Source: Chara braunii (taxonomy: Eukaryota > Streptophyta > Charophyceae > Charales > Characeae). Taken from it: a stretch of 64,000 nt of DNA. The translations under genes were made by a program, and so were the position numbers. The notes under the pieces are model-generated. The model was not told where the DNA came from. It saw only the letters and a program-made list of their open reading frames with translations, and did no database searches. The stretch spans positions 111,600 to 175,599 of the forward strand of contig BFEA01000695.1 in assembly GCA_003427395.1 (NCBI GenBank), written 5' to 3'. The stretch's first letter is position 1; every line of letters starts with the position of its first letter. This document shows, in pieces, positions 31,515-44,290 of the stretch.

Positions 31515-34500
31515 GACTCAAGATTGGGACAGAGACATTGGGTGGGGGACTGCTTGGGATCGATATGGAAGACATGGTGTTGACGACATCCTAATCCTCC
31601 CCTCCTCTTCGTATGATCCCCCTCCTCCTCATCTGTGTATGATCTGAGCCTGGCGCATTCTTCCTGTGTGTAGCGCCGGGCCGCTTCACACCTTGCGATG
31701 ATGATGATGTATGTTTGGTCTGCATTGCGACATTGATTGGTCTGATCATTGGTATTTCAGTCTTCCGCTGTGCTATCCTGTACTATGTGAGAGAGGTCGG
31801 TTCTTGGTTCTGGTCTGCACCATATCGGTATGTGACAAGTGCACTCTTTGAGTTGATAGATATGTGGCAATACATTGTTGCATTCCCAAAAAAACTACGA
31901 AATGAATCTGGCACGCCAAGAACGGAGGTCATCCGATGTGGAAGGGCAAGGAAGTAGCACAGTTGAAGACTCTCTCTGACACACATGCACAGAATCATGA
32001 CACAACCAGCGACTCTGTGGACTGGGACTCAACTCACACGAACGCAAGGAGGGAGCCGTACATGGAAGAAACGCCCCCCTAGGATATGCACAGACGAAGG
32101 GGGTGGGTGTGAAGAAGAAGAAAAGCGAGAAGGACAGGAAGAACAAGAAGAACAACACAGGGTGTGGCAATGCAACGCGGATAAAGTACTACTCCGCTTG
32201 ACCAAGCTCCTGCTGATCACCCACTGTCTCTCTCCTTTGGAGAAAAGTGGAAGATGGAGAGGAGGGGTAGACTTCCACCTGGATCAGCAAATTGCAGATC
32301 TCGCACAAAGAATGAAGTTGTATACAGAGGTCGCCCAGGCGTACTGGAGCCCTATCTGGATAATACCCCTAAATTTGGTTACCAGGTAGGTCTCAAGACG
32401 GACGACTGGAACCCTGAAAGTAGCAAGAGATGGAGGAGAATTTTAAGCCTGAATTTTCATGGCAGAGCTGACAAGTCGAGACTGAAATTTGATTTGAATT
32501 TTGAAGTATCAAGAATATTGGCACGACATTTGAGTAACCAAGATCCAGATGTCGAATTGGTCAAATGATGGCGAAAGGCTTGTGATTTCTCAAGTAAGAC
32601 ACAGTTTTGAACCATATGATCCGGCATAAAACAATTACAAAATTCTCCATGCTACAATCGAAACTTGTCCATTTAAAAGAACGACGAGTGTTGTTCTGAA
32701 AAACATTCATCAAGAGTCTAAAAGAGATTGACCTCACCCTGTAGTTCAAGACGAGTGTGAAGTGTGAGATTGAAGAAGGAATAATGTGGGACAAAGAGAA
32801 GGATGAGGCGACGAGAGTAGGGCTAGTGGGGTTGGGGGAAGCAACGGGGTGCTCAGCATCCAAAGTCGCAAAGATGCAGAAGAGTAAGAGAGAGTATGGC
32901 CACACACGAATAGCAGCAACCCATAAAAGAAGCCCTCATCTAAAATTTTTACGGCGAAAGCAGGAAGTGGAATTTGAAATTCAATTACAGATAGTTGTTG
33001 TAGATCCAAGGCAGAGAATGATGAAGGTCGGCTCACGCGTAGTTCACCAGGTTTACAAAGTAACAGAGTCCAGTGACCTTTCAAGTACACCGATGATATG
33101 CAAAATTTGTTCATCAGCAGTTGATGTGTAGTCTGAAATTGAACCTCATGGAGATGGAAGTACGTAGACGATTGTAGAGGGGAGAAGAAGGGGTGATGAG
33201 GTTAAGACTAGTGGGAGTGGCAGCAGGAGTGGGAAGTAGAGATGCAAAACAGTACCGCACTGCATGTATTCTCTCCAAGAGTGGTTCTACCGCTGCGCTA
33301 TAGAGATTGCATAGAGATCAAGGTGTAAAGAAACAAAAGAAATGAGAAAAGAGAAAAGAGGAGAGTGGAGAAAATATAAGAAATAGAGGGACGAAAAAGA
33401 TAGAGTACGCGAGTTGACTATTACGGCTTTCTTAGTCCTGCTGGGGAGTCTTCAATTCACTTACAGTCATCCCATAATGGTCCCCGAGAGGAATCAATCA
33501 ATCAATCAAGTATCCGTGATGCGAGTACAGAAAAAGCAGCACGAGGGAGAAAGGTGGAAGGAGATGACTATAAAAAACAGGAGAACACCCTTTTGCCCCT
33601 TTGTACCATATACCCACTGCTGAAAAGACTCACTCAGGATGATATAAGTTCGGTTGATGCTCTGAAGAATCCCCCTCATGTCGCACCATCCAACCCTTGC
33701 AATCTCTCATCGTGGGTGCTTGTTGCTCTGCAAGTAGCTTTTCTCGCCAGGCAGCAGTAATTGTTTCTACCTAAAGGGAAGATGGAGGAGGATCTCGAAA
33801 GAAGGGAGCGGGGTTATGAAGGTATGGGAGAAGGGTAGGGAAGGAGAGGGGAAGAATAAAAGTTTAAGAGAGGAGAGAGGCCATTCATTAATAAGTGCCA
33901 ACAGAGGATTGCTTCAGTCAAGTCGGAAAGAGAGGCATGGAGAGATAGTAACTATAGAAGTACTAGAGAAGATTTACTTTCTGCCATAACCCATCATGAA
34001 ATGGTCTCGGCTATTCATCACTCCTTCCAATTCTCCCTCTCTATCTTATATGTTCAACTCCTAGTGAACTGGTGTCCGCCGCAAGCCATCCTGTTTGATC
34101 ATCATCCCATCCTTCCCTCCCACGCTTCCCCTATCCTACATGTCCATGATTGGCTCCGCTATCTGAGCGACGATGCAAGCAATTCTTCAGCAACACATCA
34201 GAGTGCAGGTCTGCAGGACAAGAACACAGAAATGCTGCAGGTAGGGTCTGGCTGCCCCTGAGACGCCTTTTGACTTTGACACCCATCGGCTCATCACAGG
34301 GACATGCAACCTGCTCATACAGCTATCCGCAATGTCAAAACAGGCAAACAATGCAGGATCTGCAAGGAGAGCAATACCACTTCGTACTCGCTCAGCTCAT
34401 CTGCGAGAACTGCTTATAATAGATTGTCCAGATCCGGCCCAGCCATGGCTGAAACCAACGTACCTCCTCTGACAATCTCAGTCCGCATGCAGTCATTTCC

Positions 34501-34639
34501 AATTCCTTGAGTGGAATGGATCTGTGGATCAGAGTTTGCTATTCTGAGAGATCAGCTGCGTTTGTCATGCTTGGTAGAGTGTGAAGGCTTCACTGCTCAC
34601 ACTACGACTTGTTTTACTTATTTGTGGCCGTTATTGCAG
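31515..34639. other. Unassigned region
   Basis: No mobile-element domain, LTR partner or RNA gene is recognised. Short open frames exist, for example 31715-31957 (80 codons, hydrophobic first 25 residues) and 32757-33131 (124 codons), but without family motifs. This is one of the few stretches that could hold unique host sequence. Confidence 0.4.
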
Positions 34640-34744
34640 TCAGATACATCCAGGTCCGTCCGTAAATGCCGTCAGATATATCCAGGTCCGGCCGTAAATG
34701 CGGTCTGATTCATCCAGGTCCAGCCGTAAATGGGGTCAGATTCA
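34640..34744 (+). repeat. 32-bp tandem repeat, about 3.3 copies
   Basis: Units start TCAGATACATCCAGGTCCG at 34640, then at 34672, 34704 and a partial at 34736, each with CCGTAAATG in the middle. Confidence 0.93.
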
Positions 34745-35656
34745 TATAAGATTGAGATAGTGTAAGTACGTTGTAACTCATCGCAAGTACTGCTGATCAT
34801 AGTATTAATCTTATGAGTGATTTTGAGGTGTCGACTGGACCGTAGTCGTGGCGAGCTTCAAGGGGGACCTTACCAGGAGTGCTCGGCACCAACCTGAAAT
34901 TGTACCAGCAATGCTCGATCAGCAGGAAACCAAAATATACGGCTGTTAATGTGCCCTAGCCAGCGGACAATCTGTTCTAGATCCTCAGAGAGCAATGCAT
35001 CTCAATTGTTTTTGTCAGGGGTTGGCTCGAGGCGTAGCCGTGTGACACTTTGGGAACCAGCCACTGTTGGTTTTAGCTTTTTCTTACATACCGTGTGGAT
35101 GTCGATTTCATGAGCAAGGGTTTGCTTTTATATGCGGGTTCGCATTAGCCTTTGATTGAGCGCGATCAGGGATAAGATCTCAACCTCACAGGTCAGCCAT
35201 TACATTCCTGAGGAAGTGTGGTACCGTACCCGTTCAGATTGAATCTATACGACGTGACTCCTGGTTTCATATATTGTGAGCAACAAGATCCTAGTTCAGT
35301 ATTCAGTGGAGAGTTTGAACTTCGAACTCATTTAATCCAAAATCCGGAGTTCGAGCTCGTTTAATCCAAAATCCCGTTGCTATTGTTGATGTGTTTTATC
35401 CAGCGGTCCCAACCTCACCCATTACGCACTTTGGCACTGATCCTCTTCTATCTTCCTACCGACTGTATGTGTGTGTGTGAGTGTGTGTGGATCAAAACCA
35501 CTTTTTCCCCACCCAAAGGGACTCTGTGTAAAGTCATTTATCCATGGTCATTGCAAGTGCCTGGTCAGCCCCCATATCCCCACAGGAAATCCTGATTCTG
35601 GCCGTCATGCACCCACATGGTTAGATACCCTGCGGTTGTCAGCATCATTGTGCGAG

Positions 35657-35660
<4 letters not shown>
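34745..35660. other. No recognisable feature
   Basis: A short phrase (TTTAATCCAAAATCC) is duplicated near 35331 and 35360. There is nothing else to support. Confidence 0.4.

Positions 35661-35737
<77 letters not shown>
35661..35737 (+). repeat. (CT)n microsatellite
   Basis: About 38 CT units. Open frames across it on both strands are low-complexity artefacts. Confidence 0.97.
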
Positions 35738-35739
<2 letters not shown>

Positions 35740-37188
35740 TTCTTCCTTTCTCTCTCTCTCCCACTTTCTCATACGCATCCACTCTCCCACTGTCTCACCC
35801 TCACTGCCAAGATATGTCTATGGTGAATGAGCGGTTTGCAAGACAACTGTGATTTCAGCATTTCGGTTTGAAGTTTGAACTCCTTTCTCTACATGTAATG
35901 CCTTTCTGTCACCAATGACAAGACCAAAACTGTCGATGGTAAAGCTCGTCATAGCTAAAAAGGAGCATATGGGAAATCGGACCCAGAAATGCCCATAAGA
36001 GAGTGTACAAAAACAGCTTGGAGCATGTAAAACCTGGAAACTAGTTGTTAGAATCACGATGAACTTGCAGGAAGTAGAAATGAATGGCCATTGGAGATCA
36101 TGTCTCAAACCACCAGTACCCTCCTGCGCACATCTTCTTGTGGACGTCCTGAATTCAGGGGGTTCTCCAGCAGATTCAGCCGGTAGGCCTAGTATGGATT
36201 ATTTTTTCATTTTTTTCATTTTTTCGTCTTCTCAAACAAAAATGGAAAGGAAAAGGCAAGCGAACAAAAGAAAACCGAAACGTGGCAAAGAAATAAGAAG
36301 AGGAAAAGCCAATGAAAGAAAACGGAAAGTTGACAAAGAAAAGGGCCACAAAAACAGACCAGGAGAGTTTAAACGAAAATGAAAAGGCAACCAGAAAGAA
36401 CAGTGATGAAGAAAAACAAGGAGGTGGCAAAGAAATTAGACTAACAAAAAAGGAGAAGGGGATAACACGAAAGTGAAAAGGGAAAAAGAAGAAGAAAAAA
36501 GGCGCTTTGCATTATTAGCGCTGTCTGTTCTTGATTTTGTGGTTGGTTCTATGGTTGAAAGGCTTGGGAAACTGACCCAAGTGTGTTTGAGAAGGCTCCT
36601 TTGTGTTCGCTTGTCTTTACTATCGCGCCTTTCGTGCGCACCCCCTTTTCGTGGCCTTCAGTGTGTCTGTGACTCGTCACGGAACTGGTGGCTCGAACCC
36701 TCTTTGTGAACATCGATCTCACAGGGGGAAGACCTTAGGTAGGCCACGGGAGTGATGTAACGAGTGGAACATGCTAGCAGAAAAGCCGATTGGCTGCAGT
36801 AAGATGTTCAGGTTTTACGTACATTTGTTTATGGGATGGCAGCTATACACGATTGCTGCCTTCGTGATATGTTTGGGAGGTTGGGCCAGGTGAGTGGGTT
36901 AGGAAGTGATGGTCCCTATACTATTAAAATTGCTAAGGGAACCAATTTGTGATCCAATTTGTCATCGGTCCCACTGGCCCACGGCCTGAATCGTTGAAAA
37001 CATGTAATAAATCTGAAATCCGGGTCGCCAGGTCCTACTAGATCGATGACTAGGATCGGCATGCGGTCTTAAGATCTTAGATTGCACGCCAATCCAGGCC
37101 ATTGGCCCGGTACATCGGTCGTGATGGCCCAGATCAGAAGTTTACGTTGACGGTACCTGTTGGCCCGAGCCTAGCCGACCAACCTATA
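35738..37188. other. No recognisable gene
   Basis: A purine-rich stretch at 36235-36500 gives Lys/Arg-rich spurious frames. No repeat partner is seen. Confidence 0.35.
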
Positions 37189-37380
37189 GTACCGCAGCGC
37201 TACCGTAGCTCTACTCTACTAGTGGCGTGAGCCTGGCTACGCAACATACCTACCTGCCCTGCACGACCTTCTTTGCCTACCCAACCTAGCTGCGGTACCG
37301 CAGATCTACCCTAGCGCGAGCCTGCCTACGAGGTATACCTACCCACCATGCGTGACCTGCTTTGCCTACCCGACCTAACC
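37189..37380 (+). repeat. Imperfect tandem duplication, period about 90 bp
   Basis: ACCGCAG...CTACC...GCG(T/C)GAGCCTG(G/C)CTACG recurs with starts near 37189 and 37280, each unit containing TTTGCCTACCC. Confidence 0.7.
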
Positions 37381-39405
37381 ACCCTACCGAAGTGCTTTTG
37401 TAACTATAGCAGGTGTCCGTGGCCCACAAACCCGCGCTCCCTCCCATCTCAAGTCTGTCTTTTTTTTCAGCCCCATCCTCGGCTTCTCTCTCTCCCCCTC
37501 CCTCTCTCTCCATGTGGTACATGAACCGGTGCTACTTCGCTGTCGAGCGCACGGTCCCCGCAGTGAGAGGGGACCTTTCGACAGGACTTCAGTCATAGAG
37601 AGTTGCCGCTCCGACTGAGTGCGCCAGCCATACCTCTCGCGAACCCCTACGACAGGATGGGGCCACGCGAGGTACAACTTACCTCCACCTACGGGAGTTG
37701 TCACCATCCCTTAGGTGGGCGTATCCCCTCCGAGCTACCAGGCCACAATACGAAAGTTTTTACATGCAATCGCAGCAGTGGACCAGCCAAGGTTTTTTTT
37801 CTCGTACGCTGTAACATAGGGGGTATGCGCGGCTCCACGCCTTTATCGGGCCCGTACGCAAGCCGACGCACTGGGGGGCTGAAGTCCCAAGCGCGACTCG
37901 TCGTCAGTCGACCAGGACGCATCCTTCTTACCACGCGTTACACCACGCCAAAACAAAAGTCAGATCAATCACACAAAAAAAAAACACTTTAGTCCCTTTA
38001 GTATCCAACCCATAACCTTCTCATACGGAAATCGGTTGAGTATCGCGCGCATGTCTTAATATAAAACTGCGCGGATGCAAGGCTTTCGCATATCGACTAG
38101 CCATGCAAGCATTCGCAAGCAGTCGCAATGATGGTGTATTATATAGTACCCATAATTGCGCGGTCCTCGATAGTCTCGATGGTCGCGTTCGACACTCGAA
38201 GTGTCGGCTGACACGCGCCTTGAGGGGTTAATCTCTCGACGCTAGACAACTGCCAAGGCGGTTGAGAACCACACCCTCTTCTGCACCCTGCAGAGAGTGG
38301 GTGGTGCATAGGTTCCGGCGTGTGGTGGCAGTCAACCCTTATGGCCATGGAGACAAGCTCCATCATCCAGGGCCAGGAGGGAAGTCAAGGGGTTTAACTT
38401 TGACGGTTGTCACGGACTTCAACGTCCAACTATAAAAATTAACAATCAAAATCACTCAATAAATAAATAGGCATCCCAAACTCGAGATAAAATAAAAAAG
38501 GGGAAGATAAACCCATCAAGTATGCAAATCGTGCGACACATGATTGTCATTCTCTCTGCCTCCAAAGTATGGCTCTTACACAGGCTCCAAAATACTAACC
38601 TGCATAAACACATGCACATACGAAAGCCACATTGCCATACACCAATGTGGTCAACTTTACTGTTCCCTGTAACTCGCACCATGCCTAACATGCTCAACCC
38701 CCAACCATTGTCAAACTTTCCATAAAAACCAATCAATTCTTCATAATGGTCATTTAAAAGAAGTTTGGTTTAAACCTTCAAAGAAACATATCAAATCTCA
38801 GGGCTAAGGCAGCAAGTTGAGGTACAGGTGTAAGCAAAGTTGTGTCGTGAGCTGACGAGTCGGCGATCGACCAACCAACCTAGCTTCCCAGATTTTGACT
38901 AAGCCAGATATAAACTCAGACAAAACTTTGAAAGTCAAAAATTGATCGACTCCTTGATTTTGTAGAAATTTTGGCAGCGCTTCCCGTAGCAAAAGTAGCT
39001 ATCCAAAATTTATACAGAGCCAAGTAAAATAAAAGATCCCAAAAAATGCGAGAAGTTGATCTAAGTAAAATAAACTTAACTCAGAAAATGCAGGAATTGA
39101 ATTAGCTCCTACAACTCCAACACATGGCAAACACTAACAGACTACCCTATTAAGTAGCAAAAATAGACAAAACTTCAACAAAAGATAAGGCTTTGCTAAC
39201 ACGCATGTCATGTCAACAACTCATTCAACGAGTTTAAAAAACAAGGGTTCGTTCATCCAAAATTTTCATCTTCTGCTTGTCGTAATTCACAAAGACATAA
39301 GTCTTGTATCTTATTCAGTTAAATTTTCAACTTTTCAAGTTATTCTGAGTCAAACCCCATGCAATCCTCAGCACACTAGCCTAAACTATTCTCACAAGGA
39401 GAAGA
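37381..39405. other. Unassigned region
   Basis: Mixed GC-rich (37400-38350) and AT-rich (38400-39400) sequence without domains, LTR partners or recognisable RNA genes. Confidence 0.35.
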
Positions 39406-40212
39406 GTCAAACCATTGTGAACAAGTAAATCTGACTGACTTAGCAACGCGACCGGATCAGTTATGAGGACCTCATCTCCAGCCCCATTTCAATAAGAGTC
39501 AGACTATTGTCAACAAGCAAATCTGACTAACTTAGCAAAGCGCCCGGATCAGTCAGGAGGACCTCATCTCCAGCCCCATTTCAATGTCTTAGGCAAACCA
39601 GCAAAGCGACCGGATCAATCAGGAGGACCTCATCTCCAAACCCATTTCAATGTCTTAGGCAAACGAGCAAAGTGACCGGATCAGTTAAAAGGACCTAATC
39701 TCCAACCCCATTTCAATGTCTTAGGCAAACGAGCAAAGCGATCGGATCAGTCAGGAGGACCTCATCTCCAGCCCCATTTCAATGTCTTAGGCAAACGAGC
39801 AAAGCGACCGGATCAGTCAGGAGCGATCGGATCAATCAGGAGGACCTGATCTCCAGCCCCATTTCAATGTCTTAAGCAAACGAGCAAAGCGACCGGATCA
39901 GTCAGGAGGACCTCTCCAACCCTATTTCAATGTCTTAAGCAAACGAGCAAAGCGACTGGATCAGTCAGGAGGACCTGATCTCTAACCCCATTTAGCGACC
40001 GGATCAGTCAGGAGGACCTCATCTCCAACCCCATTTCAATGTCTTAAGCAAACGAGCAAAGCGACCGGATCGGTTCGGAGGACCTCGTTTCCAACCCCAT
40101 TTCAACGACTTAAGCAAACGAGCAAAGCGACCGGATCTGTTAGGAGGACCTCATCTCCAGCCCCATTTCAATGTCATAAGCAAACGAGCAAAGCGACGAA
40201 CAGTCAGGAGGG
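39406..40212 (+). repeat. Satellite array, 66-bp unit, about 12 copies
   Basis: The unit contains GCGACCGGATCAGTCAGGAG, CCTCATCTCCA(A/G)CCCC and ATTTCAATGTCTTA(A/G)GC. Starts fall near 39604, 39670, 39737 and 39803, period 66-67. The first two units are longer (about 92 bp) and hold an extra AATCTGACT(A/G)ACTTAGC segment, and some inner units are truncated (near 39810 and 39990). Confidence 0.95.
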
Positions 40213-40482
40213 CCTCATCTCCAACCCCATTCAAATCATCGCAAGCAGACATCGTGGATTTCATTTCAGGCAGATAAATGTAGACAAACATAGTAAATTC
40301 CCTATGATGCAGTTCAAGTCTTGAATTAAAATTAAGGAAATAAACAAAAAAGTCAAAACTCAGTCAAACCGAATGAAGGGTGGTATAGATAGGGGTATAC
40401 GGGATCCTAAAGGAGATCGTGTCGGCCTACCTCAAAGTTCCCTGCCTCCAAGGTCTCGCCTGAACCCCAGCAAAGCCCCTGG
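40213..40482. other. Flank of satellite, no feature
   Basis: AT-rich sequence with nothing recognised. Confidence 0.4.
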
Positions 40483-40560
40483 ATGTATGTGGATTTAGCT
40501 TGAGACAAGATACATCAAGGGGTCCTATGTATCTGGTCTCAAGCTTAAGTCCACATACAT
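40483..40560. repeat. Long near-perfect inverted repeat (hairpin)
   Basis: Left arm 40483-40515 (ATGTATGTGGATTTAGCTTG...) is the reverse complement of right arm 40527-40560, with an 11-base spacer and three or so mismatches. Pairing extends outward through CCCCT/AGGGG. It would fold into a stem of more than 33 bp. Confidence 0.93.
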
Positions 40561-40648
40561 ATAGGGGGTCCAATATTTTACATCTAGGGGGTCCAACATT
40601 TTAAGAATGCCAAACCCTTAGGAGCAGCACATTTGGATGTGTTTTCGA

Positions 40649-41160
40649 CTATGAATCCCTCGCGGCCGCGGTCATCGCGGGCACGACCGCGGGCCCGCGG
40701 TCATGACCGCAGTCCGCGATCAAGGGGAAAAAAAAAAAAAAAAAAAAAAAAAACAGAAAAATCTGAAAAATTTAGATGTTATGCCAAAAAATAAACTGAA
40801 CAACTTTTGTCTTGGGGTCATATCAAAACTCGTTACCAAATTTGAGATAAAAAACAGACAAAATCCTTTATTTTTCTTACTAATAGAATAAAGTGAAGAG
40901 CTTTTGCTTAAGGGATTTCTGTTTTTCATTTTTTTTTTAAATCCAAAACGAAGTCAAAAAATAAAACTAAAAAGATACGGTTGTAGAGCGCAAAAAAACC
41001 TACAACCCCATTTTTTTTTTTTTTCCTGGCTGATTATCCTAGGAATTAAAAATGTCGGGGTTTTTCGACTGCGGCCCTCGCCTGCAGCCGACCTCGGCGG
41101 TCGGAATCCCGACCGCGGGCCGAGATTGACCCCGCGGTCATGACCACGGGGGATTCATAG
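40649..41160. mobile_element. hAT-like miniature element 1 (512 bp)
   Basis: Terminal inverted repeats CTATGAATCCC / GGGATTCATAG are flanked by 8-bp direct repeats GTTTTCGA and GTTTTCGG, 7 of 8 matching. The ends carry GC-rich GCGGTCATGACCGC-type subterminal repeats, and the middle is AT-rich with homopolymer runs. Eight-bp duplications are typical of hAT elements. No transposase is encoded. Confidence 0.82.
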
Positions 41161-42779
41161 GTTTTCGGCCAACAAAGTCGGTTTCAATTTCGTTCAAAAA
41201 ATAAAAAAATGTCAATTTTGACGAAATGGCAGTTGCACGTTCTCGCACGCCTCTAGCACAATACACACCGTATCTAATCTCTTTTGTCTGACAGTGACAC
41301 TGGAAAGTTTTGCGTAACTGCTTTGCGGCTTTAGTCTCTTCAACATTGTGAGATGGCTTCTAGTGCTCCTTCACATGACTACCTTCTTGCCCTGAAAAAA
41401 GTGTTCGTACCTTGTATACGAATACAACGTACGGGATATGTTGTATTCGTATGGGGTGCATTGTATTTGAATACGACATACGTATGTTATATAACGAGCT
41501 GTGTGTTCGAAATTTGATTCAACGCGGCTTCCACGTTGAATGATTCAACGACTGTTGAATTCTGTTGATTTGGCGTTTAAAGTTTAAATGCTGAAGCAAC
41601 GAGTTTTATTGGGACCCGCGAGTTTTTTTTTGTGGGCTAAAAGGTATCAATAAAAAACAAAAAATATGGGTTTGTAGATCTTTTTGAGGTCTACAACCTC
41701 ATATTTTTATTTTTATTTTTCAGCTTTAACTATGTTAAAAAAAACAAAAACATAAACACAATGAAGAAAAAACAAAAACAAAATATTAAATGAGTGTTTT
41801 TTTTTTTTGGTTTCCCATCTAGGTTACCAAAGTAGCTCGGGTCCACTTGCTCGACCTGGCCAAAAAGATGTAAAAAAAATAAAAAAATAAAATGTAATAT
41901 TTATTTTTTAATTAAAATTTTTATTTTAAATTTGGTAAGGGCTAAAAAAAAGTAGAAAACAAAATAAAATATAAGGTTATAGATTTACATCAACATATTT
42001 ATTTATTTGTTTTTTGAACTTCATGTATAAAAAAAAAACTTGAAAAGCAAATAAAAAAAGGAAAAACAGACACCCGCATACACACAAACACACAATAAAC
42101 ACAAACACAAACACACAAACAGACACACATGCACACACACACACACACACACCAACAATCACGCGCACACACATGCACACACACTTACAAACACGCATAC
42201 ACAAACGCATGCGCATACGTACATATTTGCGCACAGACGCACTCTCACGCATCGGCACACACATAACTGGGGGCCTTGGGGGTTGGGGGATGTGGGGGCA
42301 GATGATTTAGAGGGCTTTCGGGTAGGGTTGGGGACTGGTGGGGGAATAAGAAGTGCTTCAGGGGTTGGGGGAATGTTTTTTTTTTTTTTTTTTTTGAGGG
42401 GGGTTTGAGTGCGCAGGTGCCTAGGGCCACGTGTTCCGGACCTTGCACAACATTTCAGTTTTTTCGAAAAGCGCGGGAGCGACCCATTTTCGCGTTTAAC
42501 GGGAATCAACATGATTTTTTTCAGTTTCAACGGAAGTTTAGTTCTCTCGTTCCCCGTTAAAAGACATACAGATAATGAGTTTTAGGGCACAACTTTCTAG
42601 AAGCCTCTAGTACCGCCATTGTTTCTTTTTCCTCGAATTTGGTTGGGAATTTCACCAAGACCCTCAAGCAAAAGTTGTTTGCATTGAAAGTTTGTACAAC
42701 GTAGTTTTTTTTTTTGGATTTTTTAATGAAGTTTTTTGAAAATCAAAATTCCGAAAAAAATTGTAAACAGAATTTTCGT
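41161..42779. other. AT-rich region with element fragments
   Basis: It holds a short palindrome of TACGAATACAAC (41413-41453), an isolated left end CTAGGTTACCAAAGTAGCTC at 41819 of the same type as the element at 42780, a CA-rich microsatellite (about 42060-42250), and a poly-T run near 42380. No gene is seen. Confidence 0.5.
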
Positions 42780-43074
42780 CTAGGCCACCGGCCGAGCCGC
42801 CCGGGTCACCCTATTTTCCCGGGCGGCCCGGCCGTGAATGGACCAGGGAAGGTCCCATCCAAAAAAGAAAAAATACAAAAAATCCAAAAATTCTGAAAAA
42901 AAACTATGTTATGAAAAAAAACAAACTGAACATTTTTTGCCTCAGGGTCACATCAAAATTCTTTACGAAATTTTAAATAAAAATTTAACCAAAAAAATAA
43001 TTTTTGTTTTTTTATTTTTTAATATTTTTTTAGCCCGGGCGGGCAAGTGGACCCAGGCCACTCTGGTAGCCTAG
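42780..43074. mobile_element. hAT-like miniature element 2 (295 bp)
   Basis: CTAGGCCACC at the left faces GGTAGCCTAG at the right, with flanking 8-bp direct repeats ATTTTCGT and ATTTCCGT (7 of 8). GC-rich ends and an AT-rich centre as in element 1. Confidence 0.8.
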
Positions 43075-43367
43075 ATTTCCGTCCTAAGAAATATTTTTAT
43101 CCTCGTTTTTCTTTTTTTCTCGAATTTGGTTGTGCATTTTGACAAGACCCTCGGGCAAAAGTTCTTTGTATTGCATTGTTACAAAAAAAAAAAAAAAAAT
43201 CGGATTTTGTTTTTGAAAAATCAAAATTGCAAAAATTTGAATACAACATATGTACGTTGTTCTCGAATACGTATGTTTTATTCGGGAAAAAAAGAGCGAT
43301 TTCTAAAACTAAGATTTTCCATGGTAATTGGAATAGAGCGTACATATGTTTTTCTCGGGGTAAGAAA

Positions 43368-43990
43368 CTAGTCCATATCCCGCACATCCACTCTTCCCCA
43401 CGACGGAGATGAAGCATGGGATGACTTCTTGACTCGCGCCACGCGCGTAAGGTAGATGACATCAACCTTATGAGAAGCTTCGGATTTTGTCTTGAGCATC
43501 TCTGGAGAAGTCCAACTTCGCCCACACACATGCAGCGCATGCCTTGATCCGTCTCCCTTCTCAATCCTATCCTGACTTTGGGCCGCAGCCGGTAACTGCC
43601 TCGCGGTCCCAGAACCTCCATCGTTGTGAGCTGACCTCGAGGCCGTCCTCCCATTGATCCAGCTGGTGGGTGGTCCCGCAGCCACTGGTTCAGTCCCTGC
43701 CAGGATTGTGTGACCGCCTCGCTGGCTTCGGACCTAGCTTCATAGTCCAGGTCTAGTTGTTGCTGTTCCTTGTCCGCACGCAGTACCCATCGATATCTCC
43801 TCTTCGTGGTGGGCGATACTAACTTGTAGTGTCGCGGTCACTCCGTCCCGCTTGCATGTCCGCTCAGCCTTGTTACGGGCCTCGATAATTGTTCCCTGTA
43901 GATCCTCGTCCCTCCTCATCTCCTACTCGTCTTCACCATAGATGTTAATTGTTAACTTTGTCGTTTTGTCAGGTTTCACATAAGTTAGGA
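43368..43990 (-). pseudogene. Unidentified reverse-strand coding relic
   Basis: Two open pieces of one apparent protein are interrupted by stops. The more upstream part reads RRDEDLQGTIIEARNKAERT and the downstream part SASHKVDVIYLTR-like sequence, charged and hydrophilic. I do not recognise the family. It could be a gag-like coiled coil or chance. Low confidence. Confidence 0.25.
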
Positions 43991-44290
43991 TAGCATCCAC
44001 TATACCCCCTCGTCATTCTTAGGCTCCCAACTCTTGAAACATTTTTAAGTGTCGTGGCCTATAGCGATATTGGCCCTATCGGCCATAGCGACGTCCACTT
44101 CCTATATAGCTCGTACTTAGCACCGCTAGCAGCTGGGTGTGCACACACATACTACCGGCCTACTGCACCCAAATATCCGCTACCTGCATTTTCAGCCTTT
44201 ACTGCGCCGCAATCCCAACTTATCGAAACAGTGAGATGGTAGCAGAATCCGCTGCATGCACCTACTAATCAATAACAAAGTCGTCCCGTG

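Noticed and set aside
35605-35830. Ser/Leu- and Glu/Arg-rich frames in the CT microsatellite
   Set aside because: Low-complexity products of a dinucleotide repeat. The same applies at 7050-7267, 7463-7840, 31196-31594 and 54906-55172.
36239-36500. Basic Lys/Arg-rich protein
   Set aside because: Purine-rich low-complexity DNA; the opposite strand is equally open.
39406-40212. CRISPR array
   Set aside because: The units are contiguous and similar over their whole length, with no unique spacers, in eukaryotic DNA.
42060-42250. Cys/Val-rich reverse-strand frames
   Set aside because: Translation of a CA-rich microsatellite.
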